A DNA stretch of 64,000 bases, from contig JAACMV010000007.1 in the NCBI GenBank assembly GCA_010909725.1, forward strand, positions 1,054,001 to 1,118,000. Direction: 5' to 3'. Within the stretch, counting starts at the first letter, position 1; every line of letters begins with the position of its first letter. This document shows positions 8,542-18,288 of this stretch, piece after piece. A model generated the notes under the pieces. It did no database searches. It worked only from the letters and a program-made list of their open reading frames with translations, and was not told the origin of the DNA. This DNA is from Picochlorum sp. 'celeri'. Its lineage: Eukaryota > Chlorophyta > Trebouxiophyceae. The position numbers were made by a program, and so were the translations under genes.

Positions 8542-11508
8542 ATGGATCATCTCGATGGTTCTTCTCAGGAATCATCTCCAAAATCTAGGGGGTTGGACCG
8601 TATACCGTCCCTGTCTTCACAGTCCAACAGTGACAAGAAGAAGAAGAAAAAGAAGGGGAGTCTCTTTTCATACAGCAGGAAAAAACCATGGGAGGTGGTC
8701 AAAGGAGCATTTGAAAAGTCTTTACGACCTCATCCATTGGAAGAATTGCGTCGGGTGTATGGATCGTCTAGCAAGCAGAGTTATGGATTTTTGGCTGAGA
8801 AGAGACAGTTGTATGTCAAGATAATTGCTGCCAAGGGTGTCCTCGCGCTGGATACCAATAATTTGAGCGACCCTTACTGCGTTGTATCTGTTGGAACAGA
8901 TTCAAATACCACACGAGTAGAAAAGAAGACGTTGGCGCCCGTGTGGGATGAAACATTTGTCTTTGACGCAGCATGTCTGCAGAGTGCCATTGATGACGGG
9001 CTTCCCTGTCTTCGACTGGATCTGTATGATTGGGATCATTTCTCGGCAGATGATTTTATGGGACAGGTTATTATACCTTTTCATGACATTGAGGAACGCG
9101 ATCATCTGGGGTGGAGAAGTTTTCCAATTAAAGGTGTGCGGAAAGGCAAGGAGGAGATACATGGAACACTGGAGTTGTGCATCTGGTTTGGAGATGACGA
9201 ACACCAGTCTGGAATGAATCTTCAGCCGCAGCTTGGATTGTTAGGGGCTCCCAAGGTTTTACATCATCATACAGGAGACTGTATGATCGAAGAACCATAT
9301 TTTGGAATTCTTTGTTTGAATGTTTTGGAGATTCAGACAGGCACGGGAGATGCTGTGAGTACACAGGATGGTTCAGAAAATGGGCGACAGGCAGAGTTCA
9401 ACCAGGCTTTGAAAGAGAAACAGGTGCATGACTTATTTGATATAGATGGTGAGGAAGACGAGGATGCTGAAGAGCAAGATGGGGACGCATCACCTCGTGG
9501 TCATGGGCGCATTGGTAATTTTGGATATGTTCGTTCTACGCTTGGGAGTGTGACAAAGACGAGCCACTTGGTTCGACAGCAAGGCACACGAGTTCCTATA
9601 AATGACATGCTCCCGTTTGTAGTTGTGCTTCCTATATTAGATCGAGAGATTCGGTTTGTGGTCTATACGACAAAAAAGAGTAAGAAGAGAGGTAGAGCCA
9701 CACATGTTGCTGTTGTGTCAATGCATGACATGTTGCCCCAAGACCTGGATGATCCAGAAGTCGATCTTCGACGTGTGGCACGGCGAATAGAAATATGTCT
9801 GTCACCAGTTGTTGCAGGCTACCAAGAAGCGAGAATGTTGCTGTCAATCTCGCTGGCAGATATGGATTGGCGACGGTCAAGAGCACGTGTGCCTCATATT
9901 CCCAAACCAATCGATAGAGGTTATATTGGTCTTTCGGCAGATCCAAGGCCAATGAGCAGATATCAACGAGCGACGACATCATTGAATGAACAAGAAATTT
10001 TCATGTTGGGAAAGAAAACGGCTGGCGAATTTGATGACTATCATGAACGAGCCCATAGGTGGGACGAACTTCAGTCAAGAGCAGGAGTGTTTGTCAAAGG
10101 AGCGATACAACGTCAAGTAGATAAAGGATGGAATATGATGGATTGGGTCTTGGGGAAGGATACTGCAGAAATACAGAATACCTTGGCCAGTGTCCAACAG
10201 AATCCTGTTCAAGTAGAACATGGGCATGAGGAGCTACCAAAACATTTACAGATTCCTGAAAGCAGAGGAACATTTTACCTTGAACTGTCTCGAATCAAGA
10301 TTCCATCTCTTTCTGCAGCAAGCACACGCATTTTTGCTGTGATCAAGTTTGATCAGATGTGGTTCAGGACACGATTGCATCAGCCTGACAGCACTGGCAC
10401 CGTGATGATTGACAGTTTTGCTCTCAACCTACCAATTTACGACCCAGGATCTATGGTCACGATGGTAATTGTTCGAAGAGATCGGAAAAAGGAGTCTAAA
10501 GAAGTTACTCAGGGTCAATTTACTGTGATTGGCAAGTTGAGGTTCAGGGTATCCTCCTTGTCAAATAATGTTTCAGTCCTGAAAGACTTGCCATTTCTCA
10601 GTCAGAGAAGTGTAGGAGGCTGTATTGTGGGGCATGCGCGATTTTCTCTCAAGGTTTCGTATGCTGAAGAAAAAGTTCGTCTCAAAGGATACTTCCCCCC
10701 AGCGTATCCAAAAGAAAATTATGTGTTCAGAACAACCATGATTATGAAATCCCTCCAAGAAGAGAGGAGAAAGCTTCTATACGAGTGGATGAGCGCCTCT
10801 AACCCACCATTTCCTAAAGAAGCGATTGAATGCATCGAAAATATAGAGGTCAATGCCTTCCAACTGAGCCGCCTCAAGACAAACCTGAGGCGTGTCAGAA
10901 TTGCCTGGGGTACAATTACAAGTGCAAAAAAGTACTACAGGCTGCTTGCCTCTTGGAAGTATCCCTGGCTCACCAGAAGTGCTTGTGTTTTTGCATTCAT
11001 ATTCACACACTATCCTGTCCCATTCATATCCGGCTTTCTGATCTACCTTGCATACCAGTGTTACACTGTTCGCCCAAAAGACCTTGGCATTCCTGAGAAC
11101 ATGGAACAGGATACTGTCAGTATGATGGAAGTAGATACAACAGAAGAAGAAGAAATGGTGACGGGTATCAAATTGGAGGTAGATACCGCCAATCCAGTCT
11201 TGAAACTGAAGAAGAAGCTAGACAGTGTGATGGGAATTCTTCTTCGAGTCCAAACTGTCTGTGATGGTCTAGCATCAACAATGGAAAGGTTCATCTCGCT
11301 CGCCACATGGAAGGATCCGTTAGCTACAACAATCATCATCATCGTCTTGACGGTTGTTGCAATGCTCATCTTTCTCGTCGGACCCCGCATCCTGATTGCT
11401 GCCTTGCTGTGCTTTCTCATTCGGCCGCCCACTATGCGCAGTCCATGGACACCTGGCCCTATTTCTCTGTTCCTTAAACTCCCTACCCGTGGCGAGCGTT
11501 TGGCATAA
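8542..11508 (+). CDS. MCTP-like protein: C2 domains plus C-terminal membrane region
   Basis: 988 aa, intronless. After a basic, Ser-rich head (KKKKKKKGS) a good C2 domain spans about residues 88-215. It carries the calcium-loop aspartates in NNLSDPYCVV and DWDHFSADDFMG. A second, degenerate C2-like unit lies around residues 580-720 (YLELSRIKIPSL...). The C-terminus (about 750-988) resembles the PRT_C region of multiple-C2-and-transmembrane-region proteins, with paired hydrophobic hairpins (FAFIFTHYPVPFISGFLIYL and TIIIIVLTVVAMLIFLVGP). MCTPs tether the ER to the plasma membrane, in land plants at plasmodesmata. A membrane-contact-site role is inferred; the phosphoribosyltransferase label sometimes given to PRT_C is historical. 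Part of its 3' end is repeated downstream (about 11738-11815). Confidence 0.82.
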   Translation: MDHLDGSSQESSPKSRGLDRIPSLSSQSNSDKKKKKKKGSLFSYSRKKPWEVVKGAFEKSLRPHPLEELRRVYGSSSKQSYGFLAEKRQLYVKIIAAKGVLALDTNNLSDPYCVVSVGTDSNTTRVEKKTLAPVWDETFVFDAACLQSAIDDGLPCLRLDLYDWDHFSADDFMGQVIIPFHDIEERDHLGWRSFPIKGVRKGKEEIHGTLELCIWFGDDEHQSGMNLQPQLGLLGAPKVLHHHTGDCMIEEPYFGILCLNVLEIQTGTGDAVSTQDGSENGRQAEFNQALKEKQVHDLFDIDGEEDEDAEEQDGDASPRGHGRIGNFGYVRSTLGSVTKTSHLVRQQGTRVPINDMLPFVVVLPILDREIRFVVYTTKKSKKRGRATHVAVVSMHDMLPQDLDDPEVDLRRVARRIEICLSPVVAGYQEARMLLSISLADMDWRRSRARVPHIPKPIDRGYIGLSADPRPMSRYQRATTSLNEQEIFMLGKKTAGEFDDYHERAHRWDELQSRAGVFVKGAIQRQVDKGWNMMDWVLGKDTAEIQNTLASVQQNPVQVEHGHEELPKHLQIPESRGTFYLELSRIKIPSLSAASTRIFAVIKFDQMWFRTRLHQPDSTGTVMIDSFALNLPIYDPGSMVTMVIVRRDRKKESKEVTQGQFTVIGKLRFRVSSLSNNVSVLKDLPFLSQRSVGGCIVGHARFSLKVSYAEEKVRLKGYFPPAYPKENYVFRTTMIMKSLQEERRKLLYEWMSASNPPFPKEAIECIENIEVNAFQLSRLKTNLRRVRIAWGTITSAKKYYRLLASWKYPWLTRSACVFAFIFTHYPVPFISGFLIYLAYQCYTVRPKDLGIPENMEQDTVSMMEVDTTEEEEMVTGIKLEVDTANPVLKLKKKLDSVMGILLRVQTVCDGLASTMERFISLATWKDPLATTIIIIVLTVVAMLIFLVGPRILIAALLCFLIRPPTMRSPWTPGPISLFLKLPTRGERLA

Positions 11509-11535
11509 CTTGTACACAGTCTTAAATGTAATAAT
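11457..11535 (+). repeat. Direct repeat copy 1, in the MCTP 3' end
   Basis: This stretch covers the last 17 codons of the MCTP-like gene and its first 25 bases of 3' UTR. It recurs about 281 bp downstream at 11738-11815 with a few substitutions and small gaps. It includes the TGTAA polyadenylation-type motif at 11527-11531. Confidence 0.85.
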
Positions 11536-11862
11536 ATTCCTTCAACCCTCTGGAAACTGACCCAAAAGACATTAGTTTTTCCTCTACCTTCACCCAGATA
11601 CTAGTTATATAGGATTATATATCTGAGCAAGCGTGTGGGACTGGACACGTTTTTTGCTGATAGGTAGACCACTAGTGGAGTAGTAGTGCAGTACTTCAAA
11701 GGATTGGACTACTGACAGTCACATCAAATCCCTCCTAGCCCTATTTCTCTGTTCCTGAAACTCCCTACCCGTGGCGAGCGATTGGCATACTTTTTACACA
11801 ATCTAAACTGTAATATGCGCGTTTGATATCTAGAAATACCCAAAACACGTGCTTTTTTCAAC
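11509..11862. other. Intergenic region with partial gene duplication
   Basis: 354 bp between the MCTP stop and the NDRG start. The middle 200 bp have no recognisable content. The rest is the second copy of the MCTP terminus. Confidence 0.7.
11738..11815 (+). pseudogene. Duplicated fragment of the MCTP gene 3' end
   Basis: CCCTATTTCTCTGTTCCT and CTCCCTACCCGTGGCGAGCG recur from the end of the upstream gene, followed by a diverged stop region (GGCATACTT instead of GGCATAACT) and a TGTAA-containing tail. It is too short to be functional. It looks like a remnant of a local tandem duplication that copied the last codons and poly(A) region. Confidence 0.8.
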
Positions 11863-12880
11863 GTGGATACAATAACTATGGCAGCAACGGACGACGAGGC
11901 TTTTTCCGTTGCTGATCTGTTTCAGGGCAGTCGAGAGGATATTGAAACTATTAATGGTAAAATAAGTGTCACAATCTACGGGGATCGCACGAAAACTCCC
12001 TGTATTGCGTACCCTGAAGTAGGTTTGAACCACCAAACTTGCTTTCAGAGCCTTTTTGTGGCGAGCGGACCTCAGTCTTTGATATTGAAGAATTTTTACA
12101 CGATTTTTATTGATCCACCTGGTTGCGAGGTATGATGAATGCGTCCATAGCGCTATTCGGCCTGTTATTATTAAACGGACTACTTTTCTGCAGCCAAATG
12201 CTCAGCGAGATGCACGACAGAGACTCTCCATGAATCAAATGATATCTCAGATTGATGATGTCATCTCCAAGTTTGGAATAAAAGAATGCCTCGGCCTGGG
12301 TGTCGGAAATGGAGCCTATATGCTGGCCAAGTATGCAGCAGAAAAGCCCAAGAATGCATTCATAGGTTTGATACTCATCTCTCCATCATGTAGAAAGAGT
12401 AGCTGGTGGGAGTGGGCAACAGGATCAATCGCAGCATCTCGACTCGCATCCTTTGGATGGTCACGAGGAGTGAAACAACACTTGATGCACAGGTTATTTT
12501 CACCTGCCACCACCCAGTATCTTGGTGGAGACTCTGATTTGATGAAATCATTCAGACGAGAAGTACAAAAATTGGATCCTATTGCTGTGTCACACTATCT
12601 GAAATCCAGTCTTGCGAGGGAAGATATACGCCCTCTTTTGAAACAGATCAAGTGCAGAGTGCTGTTGATTTTTGGAGCCCAATCAATCTATCATGGGGAG
12701 AGTATGGAGGTTGCAAGTCATGTTGACAAATCTAAATTTGCTCTTGTCGAAATTGATCGCGCCGGCGTTCTGGTGAATGAGGAGAGGCCTGCCGACCTCT
12801 TGTCTCCCTTCCAACTGTTCCTCACTGCACTCCAGCTTGAAGGGTATGGCATCGGCAGCGGTGCCATTGTCGGTGAGTAG
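11863..12880 (+). CDS. NDRG-family alpha/beta-hydrolase-fold protein
   Basis: N-myc downstream-regulated (NDRG/SF21-like) family, an alpha/beta hydrolase fold usually without hydrolase activity. Exon 1 is 11863-12129 and exon 2 is 12194-12880, joined in phase 0 across a 64-nt intron (GTATGA...CTGCAG) to give 317 aa. Signs of the family are the HQTCFQSLF stretch, IDPPGCE before the junction, SMNQMISQIDDVISKFG and LGLGVGNGAYMLAKYA. The last replaces the nucleophile-elbow GxSxG with GVGNGA, as in NDRG proteins. The fold continues with FIGLILISPSC and a VLLIFGAQS strand near the C-terminus. An in-frame ATG at 11878 is an alternative start. The function is unknown in algae; stress or trafficking roles are reported for animal and plant members. 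Confidence 0.85.
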
Positions 12881-13097
12881 TACTGAGTATTGTATAACTT
12901 TTTTTGTTTTTACATCATGCAAAACTTTATATCATGAGAGCTCTTTTCGTATCACATCGGCACAGTTTAGTAATAGGACATTCTATTCCTGATTCCTTCA
13001 TTTTCAAATCAAAAGACTGGGAAAAGATCTCCTTGTCTTCTTCTCTTTCTTCTTTCGAGTAGAGTAGATCAAGGTTTCAATAATAAAGAGAGACTGT

Positions 13098-14208
13098 TTA
13101 CTCTTCGTCGACGAACTTTCCACTTCCCTCGTTGATGGCAGCAAACAAGGTGAAGGCAATGAAGAAGAGGAGGAGTGGCTCTGTCTCGTTGAGTGGAAGT
13201 CCAGTCTCCACATCAAACTGAGCAAGGATTCCCTTTCCGGTCAAAGCCTCTCCAATCAAAGAGATGGCAAATCCGAGCTGGGCCATACGTCCAACGAACA
13301 ACTCATTCTCCTTGGTGAATCCGAATCCCTTGATTCCGAAGAAACGTCTCCAGTCCAAGACAGAGATGGATGGATCCTGAAGAACTCCCTCTGGTCTATC
13401 CTCGAGCTCATCCTCGTCAGCAACAAACTTTCCCTTGGTTGGGAGAAGAGCAGCGACAAGGTTGAACCCAATGAGACCAAGGATGAAACCATCAACATCA
13501 GTCAATGAAAGTCCAGTCTCCAATCCAAGCTGAGCAATAGCTCCCTTTCCGGTGAGCAACTCTCCAATGATGGAGGACGCAATTCCAAGCATAGCCATGC
13601 GTCCAACGAAGAGCTCATTGCTCTTGGTGAAACCCAAAGCAACCTTGACTCCCTGCTTCTCAGTGAGTCCCAAGGTGAACTGCTGGGCCTTGATATCCTT
13701 TCCGGATGTAAGAACCTTTCCCTTTCCAGTCTGTATACATAAATACAAAGAAACAGTCAGTCATTGTTTTCATATCGAACGTGAATATGATATCACCGGG
13801 TCAACAACCACCGCAGATTTGTGGCCACAATTCAAGATACTACTACCACACAACCCGTATCAGCAGGCGCGGTCCAATGACAGAAACTCGCACCCACAGA
13901 AATGCGACACCTTGTATAGCACATTGTGCTTCAATACAATTATAGTCAAACATATCCCATGGAATCGCAGCGTTTGTATGAAACCGCCACCTGCGCGGTT
14001 CCTTGGATGGCCACACGAGAACCACACATGCCAAGATCACCCCACACTACCCCATTCAATCAACACATACACATACCTTTGCTGGAGCTTCAGTCTTCTT
14101 GAACAATGCCAAGGTCTTCAAGGCCATCCCGCGTGGGGCTTTGTTGTTCTGAGTCTGCACCTTCAGGGCAGTTCCTCTCATAGCAGTAGACATGGTTTGC
14201 TGAATCAT
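13098..14208 (-). CDS. PSBS: Photosystem II 22 kDa protein PsbS
   Basis: Four-helix LHC-superfamily protein that senses thylakoid lumen pH and triggers qE non-photochemical quenching. Exon 1 (14077-14208) encodes 44 residues starting MIQQTMSTAMRGTALK, a typical chloroplast transit peptide. A 346-nt phase-0 intron (13731-14076) leads to exon 2 (13098-13730); the product is 254 aa. The internal duplication is plain: FTKSNELFVGRMAMLG and FTKENELFVGRMAQLG begin helices I and III. LETGLSL and VETGLPLNE sit in the two lumenal loops where the pH-sensing glutamates of PsbS reside. PsbS is restricted to the green lineage, which makes this the strongest taxonomic clue in the window. Codon use is strongly biased, suggesting high expression. 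Confidence 0.95.
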
Positions 14209-14683
14209 CTTGTCTGTGTGAATGAATCAAAGTAAAACAGGAGTAGAAACAAAATGTGGGTTCTTGATCAATAATGTGAAATTAAATGTGGGTGTAGTAG
14301 GAAGTTCCAAGGTTTTTGCATGCACAGGGTGCATCAGCCCAATGACTGACAGAATGTGGTGTTTCTGATACTCCGGTCAAACGGTACCATCCATGGGCAA
14401 TGTGGATATGAGAGAATTTTCCAGAAACAAGCCAGCTCATATTGTTCTATAGACGCTCGTTGGCATAAGGAATGGTCATATAGTAATTTTTAACAACTAT
14501 AGTGGTCTTCTGTATAGCTGGCGTCGTTGTGTGACACGAGTATGAGAGAGAATTGTGTTTGCAAATTTTTCAATTCAAATCTTTTCAGTTATTTGGCTAC
14601 CACAGACCGCTCTTGAGATTCTTTTTCCCTGAGAAAATCATACTTTGAAATACGAGTTTCATAACGGTATAGAAAACGCTAAT
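14209..14683. other. Divergent intergenic region, 475 bp
   Basis: Upstream of both PsbS (minus) and the plastid membrane protein (plus). It should contain the light-regulated PsbS promoter. No element could be named with confidence. Confidence 0.5.
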
Positions 14684-16231
14684 ATGTCGAGGATTGTGGC
14701 CATGGGAACGGTTGGGGTGCAACGACCTTGTGTGGCTTTGCCTTGCTGTGTTGCACAGAGACCTCGTCGATACGCTGGTGTTGTCTCTAGGACTAGGAAT
14801 GCACGAAGATACACGGGAATATCAATGTCCAGTTTCTCACGGGACAAGGATGGCCAAGCGAGCAATGGTTTTTTAAAGGATGTGAGGCCTACAGAGGCAA
14901 CTATTGCCTCTGAGGCTCTCGACTCACAGGTTCGTGGGCTGGTGGAGAAGTCGATCGTATCACGAAAGTATCAAGTCACTGTTGGGGATGTGGCAGCTGA
15001 AGCTGGAATACCTATAGCGCAGGCTCAGCAAGCATTGACAGCACTGGCTTCGGACTCTCAGGCAGTGTTGAAAGTTTCAGATCAGGGGGATATCGTGTAT
15101 GAGTTTGCAAACAATTTTAGGGATATTGTTAGGTCAAAGTCGCTGCGTATTCGACTGGAGCCAACGGTGGAAAAGGTGAAGAATGCGTTGGCATATCTAG
15201 GCAGAGTGGCATTTGGAACAGCGTTGGTATCATCGGTTGCCATTGTGACGATTGCCCTGTCCGTGCTGTCGAGTTCGAATGATTCAAGGAATGATAATAG
15301 ACGCAGTGTTCAGTATAGACCGCCTATATACTTTAATATGATGGATTTCTTCTGGTATTTTGATCCGTGGTACTATAGGAGACCGTATTATTATCAGAAA
15401 AGACCAGATGAGATGGGGTTCCTGGAGTCGGTTTTCTCCTGTGTGTTTGGTGATGGTGACCCAAATGATGAATTTGACGCGGAAAGGTGGAATGCACTGG
15501 GTAGATTTATTCAAAGTAGAGGGGGTGTTGTGACAGCGGAAGAGGTGGCTCCGTTCTTGGATGCGACAATGGATGGGCTCAGGAAAGCGATGGACACGGA
15601 CGGTGTGGTTGTAGACGAATCATTCGTTCTCCCAGCATTGGTCAAGTTTGATGGACGAGCCGAAGTTGATGATTCTGGGAATATCGTGTATGTGTTTCCA
15701 GAGCTGCAGACGTCAGCAAGGAAAACCCCAATGCCAGTTCCATATGATGCAATCTTGGAGAAGGATTGGAAGTTTACTCGGGCTACAAATGGCCAAAAGA
15801 TTCTTGTTGGACTCCTTGGGCTGTTCAATTTTGTAGGGGTTGTCGCGTTGTCGGCTGCGTTGCAAAACCCAAGGAATATCTATGTCTTGGCTGTGAATGG
15901 CCTCCAGGGTGTTGTTGGGCTCATGCCGTATCTTCAAGCGTATGCTCTATCATTTGCGGTGATTCCGTTTATTCGTTGGTTGTCATTGAAGAAAACGAAT
16001 GCAGAGATCCAGGATAGGAATGCAGCGAGGATGACTGCAGCAAAGAGTCTACTACAACCAACGAGATCCTTGCAGCAAAAGCTAGCCTCCAAGCAAAGCA
16101 AAGCTGTCTTCAGAACCGTCCAAGACAAGGATGTGATCTATAGGAGTGATAGAAATCTTGACGAGACACAGTATAGTGAATCAGAAGCGAGTGATTGGGA
16201 AAGGAGATTTAAACAAAAACATTCTTCATGA
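14684..16231 (+). CDS. Plastid membrane protein with duplicated winged-helix-like domain (At5g03900-like)
   Basis: 515 aa from the ATG at 14684. The first 65 residues are Arg/Ser/Ala-rich and lack acids, as in a transit peptide. Two related modules follow: one has KYQVTVGDVAAEAGIPIAQAQ and ends DIVYEFANNF, the second has RGGVVTAEEVAPFLD and ends NIVYVFPEL. Both look like winged-helix units ending in a beta strand. Between them is a membrane segment (VSSVAIVTIALSVLSSS) and a Tyr/Trp/Pro-rich loop (FDPWYYRRPYYYQ). Hydrophobic segments reappear around residues 395-445. This arrangement matches my memory of a plant and cyanobacterial family labelled iron-sulfur cluster biosynthesis family protein, whose role is not established. 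I rely on architecture, so the family call is moderate. Confidence 0.6.
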   Translation: MSRIVAMGTVGVQRPCVALPCCVAQRPRRYAGVVSRTRNARRYTGISMSSFSRDKDGQASNGFLKDVRPTEATIASEALDSQVRGLVEKSIVSRKYQVTVGDVAAEAGIPIAQAQQALTALASDSQAVLKVSDQGDIVYEFANNFRDIVRSKSLRIRLEPTVEKVKNALAYLGRVAFGTALVSSVAIVTIALSVLSSSNDSRNDNRRSVQYRPPIYFNMMDFFWYFDPWYYRRPYYYQKRPDEMGFLESVFSCVFGDGDPNDEFDAERWNALGRFIQSRGGVVTAEEVAPFLDATMDGLRKAMDTDGVVVDESFVLPALVKFDGRAEVDDSGNIVYVFPELQTSARKTPMPVPYDAILEKDWKFTRATNGQKILVGLLGLFNFVGVVALSAALQNPRNIYVLAVNGLQGVVGLMPYLQAYALSFAVIPFIRWLSLKKTNAEIQDRNAARMTAAKSLLQPTRSLQQKLASKQSKAVFRTVQDKDVIYRSDRNLDETQYSESEASDWERRFKQKHSS

Positions 16232-16361
16232 TGCTGAACAGAGATCTGGAATGCCATCCAAGATTTCTACACGTGTCAGGTTGGTTCCAGGTCCCTAGGC
16301 ATTCAACTGGCTATTGAAATATTATTTATATTGTGAAATATCGGATTGTAAACGGTGAAAT

Positions 16362-17396
16362 ATGAGGTTGGCTGGATTGGGCAGGACATGCAGCATCGCT
16401 GTGAATTCGAAGAGATTGGCCACCAAGCCTGCGGTTGGACATTCAAGGCCATCAGGCGGTGTATATAAGATTCAGAGATCATTAATTGGTCGTTGCAGTG
16501 CCCTTCGCCCAAACGAGACACCCGAGGAGGCTCTGGAGCGACGTCGTAGAGAAAGCGAACGGGTCGAGGAAAGGGTGACTTTTGTAAATTCGGTACCAGA
16601 ACTTCAAGCACAGCTAGAAAAGGCCAAGAATCGTCTTGTTGTTATTGAAATTGAATCTGAGTCTGTCTGCCAGACAGGGTGGGAGGAAGAGGCTGAACTG
16701 CAGTGGAAGGACGACCAACGAAAAGCTCTTGAACCCTGCCAGCAGTTGAAGCATACTTTCCAGAGGACTGCAAGGGACTGTCCTGATGTGGAATTTTTAA
16801 TGGTGGAGGCAGAATCGGAAAATGGAGATGACCTCTGCGATTACCTCGGGGTGGATGTGCTTCCATCTCTTCAATTCTGGAGAGAAGGAGAGAAACTGTG
16901 GGAGCACAAGGGTGTTGTAGATTTGACACAGGATCTCGGAGAGGGCGTGCTGTATTTTGGAGATGTGGCAGGAAACAACGAAAAAGCATCCACATATATC
17001 ACTGATCTTGAATCTCGTGCTGAGTTGGACGAATTCGTGTCTGCAGGCGAGGATGACAAGATGCTTGTGGTCATTGATGTATCTCTCTCAGACGCATCTC
17101 CATGCGTGCATATATTCCCTGCTGTCATGGCCCTCGCAAAGAATTTTACGGGCATGGCAAAGTTTGCAAGAGTCATGGGGGACAGCACTGACGATTTTAA
17201 GCAGTTTATGGCTGATGAAAACATCACTCAAGTACCAACATTCCTCTTCTATAGAGGGGGTAAAATGATTGGTCGCCATGTGGGAAGTTCTCGAGGTGAT
17301 TTGATCGGTCAAATACTCAAGATGCAGAACGCTGCGGGTATCCCTCCTCCAATGCCACAGGGAGGCCGACAACGGCAACGACGAGCACGAGCATGA
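16362..17396 (+). CDS. CDSP32-like double-thioredoxin plastid protein
   Basis: 344 aa with a basic N-terminal transit-like peptide of about 55 residues, then two thioredoxin-fold modules (about 75-205 and 215-325). Module 1 starts VTFVNSVPELQAQLEKAK and carries no active-site cysteine pair, as in plant CDSP32. Module 2 contains SDASPCVHIFPAV where CDSP32 has HCGPC: only the second Cys of the pair remains. The cis-Pro region is kept in ITQVPTFLFY. CDSP32 reduces 2-Cys peroxiredoxin and methionine sulfoxide reductase B under oxidative stress. With one Cys, classical dithiol reduction is unlikely here; a glutaredoxin-like monothiol or chaperone role is an inference. The tail is Arg/Gln-rich. Confidence 0.75.
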   Translation: MRLAGLGRTCSIAVNSKRLATKPAVGHSRPSGGVYKIQRSLIGRCSALRPNETPEEALERRRRESERVEERVTFVNSVPELQAQLEKAKNRLVVIEIESESVCQTGWEEEAELQWKDDQRKALEPCQQLKHTFQRTARDCPDVEFLMVEAESENGDDLCDYLGVDVLPSLQFWREGEKLWEHKGVVDLTQDLGEGVLYFGDVAGNNEKASTYITDLESRAELDEFVSAGEDDKMLVVIDVSLSDASPCVHIFPAVMALAKNFTGMAKFARVMGDSTDDFKQFMADENITQVPTFLFYRGGKMIGRHVGSSRGDLIGQILKMQNAAGIPPPMPQGGRQRQRRARA

Positions 17397-17580
17397 CAGT
17401 CCTGTCATCTTCTCCGGTGTGATCATGATGATTGCATGACGACAGAAATAAATCCAAATCCAGACGCATCAATCGTTGCATATGTATTCAATCATATACT
17501 ATGAGTCTTATCTAATCTGTTTTTTTTTCGTTTCACACAACAATACGCTTTTACTAAATTCATTGCCCTTCTCAGGATCT

Positions 17581-18288
17581 CTAGGAGATCCTGTACACCT
17601 TTGGTTGCAAATCCCTCAGATAATACAGCTTTGACCGACGATACTTCTTCCGTCCCCTAGCCTCTAAAACCTTCAAATCTTTTATATGCGGCGAGTAGAG
17701 AGGAAAGGTCCTCTCAATCCCTCCGTTATTGCCTATGAAATTCCTAAGAGTAAAGGATGTCCTCCATCCCCTATTCCGCTTTGCTATGCATATTCCTTTA
17801 AACACAGTCTCGCGACCTTTATTCTGCGGAACAGCTATCTTCAACTCAATCATATCACCTGCCTTGAATGGTGGGAAGGATCTCGCTGACGCAGCCTCGG
17901 CTTCTTTTTCCTTCTCGAGCAAAGTCATCATGTACCCCATCCGCTTGGGCAACGTCTTCCTTTTCCGCAACAAGCGCGTTGGCGTCCACGGCGCAACAGG
18001 CATTCCAAATTCTCTGTGTACATATTCAGACTCTCGCTCTTCTCTAATGCTACTCTGCTTTGCCGCCGTCCCTGAAACCGATGTTGAGGAACTCAAATCT
18101 CGAGAATGCAGGAATGATACAGGCCAAGATAAAGTATGCATCTCATCCCATGATTTTAATCCACGTAAGGCGGATGCAATGGGATACATCGCCTGGGAGG
18201 AGGCGGTATTCTGAAAACTCTCAACAGAGCCTTGAAAACCCTGACGCAGAGGTCCCCAGAGACTCTGCTGTACTACGCGTCGTAACAT
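17581..18288 (-). CDS. MRPL19: Mitochondrial large-subunit ribosomal protein bL19m
   Basis: 235 aa: a 90-residue Ser-rich N-terminal extension suited to organelle import, then a bL19 domain (about 140-235). Landmarks are FKAGDMIELKI, VFKGICIAKRNRGWRTSFTLRNF, GIERTFPLYSPHI and the highly conserved terminal block RRSKLYYLRDLQPKVYRI. bL19 sits at the subunit interface of bacterial-type ribosomes. Mitochondrial rather than plastid location is inferred from the divergent insertion-rich sequence and is not certain. The gene appears intronless. Confidence 0.87.
   Translation of the reverse strand: MLRRVVQQSLWGPLRQGFQGSVESFQNTASSQAMYPIASALRGLKSWDEMHTLSWPVSFLHSRDLSSSTSVSGTAAKQSSIREERESEYVHREFGMPVAPWTPTRLLRKRKTLPKRMGYMMTLLEKEKEAEAASARSFPPFKAGDMIELKIAVPQNKGRETVFKGICIAKRNRGWRTSFTLRNFIGNNGGIERTFPLYSPHIKDLKVLEARGRKKYRRSKLYYLRDLQPKVYRIS

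Noticed and set aside
13843..14040. Open frame within the PsbS intron
   Set aside because: Intron sequence bounded by good GT and AG sites; no protein features.
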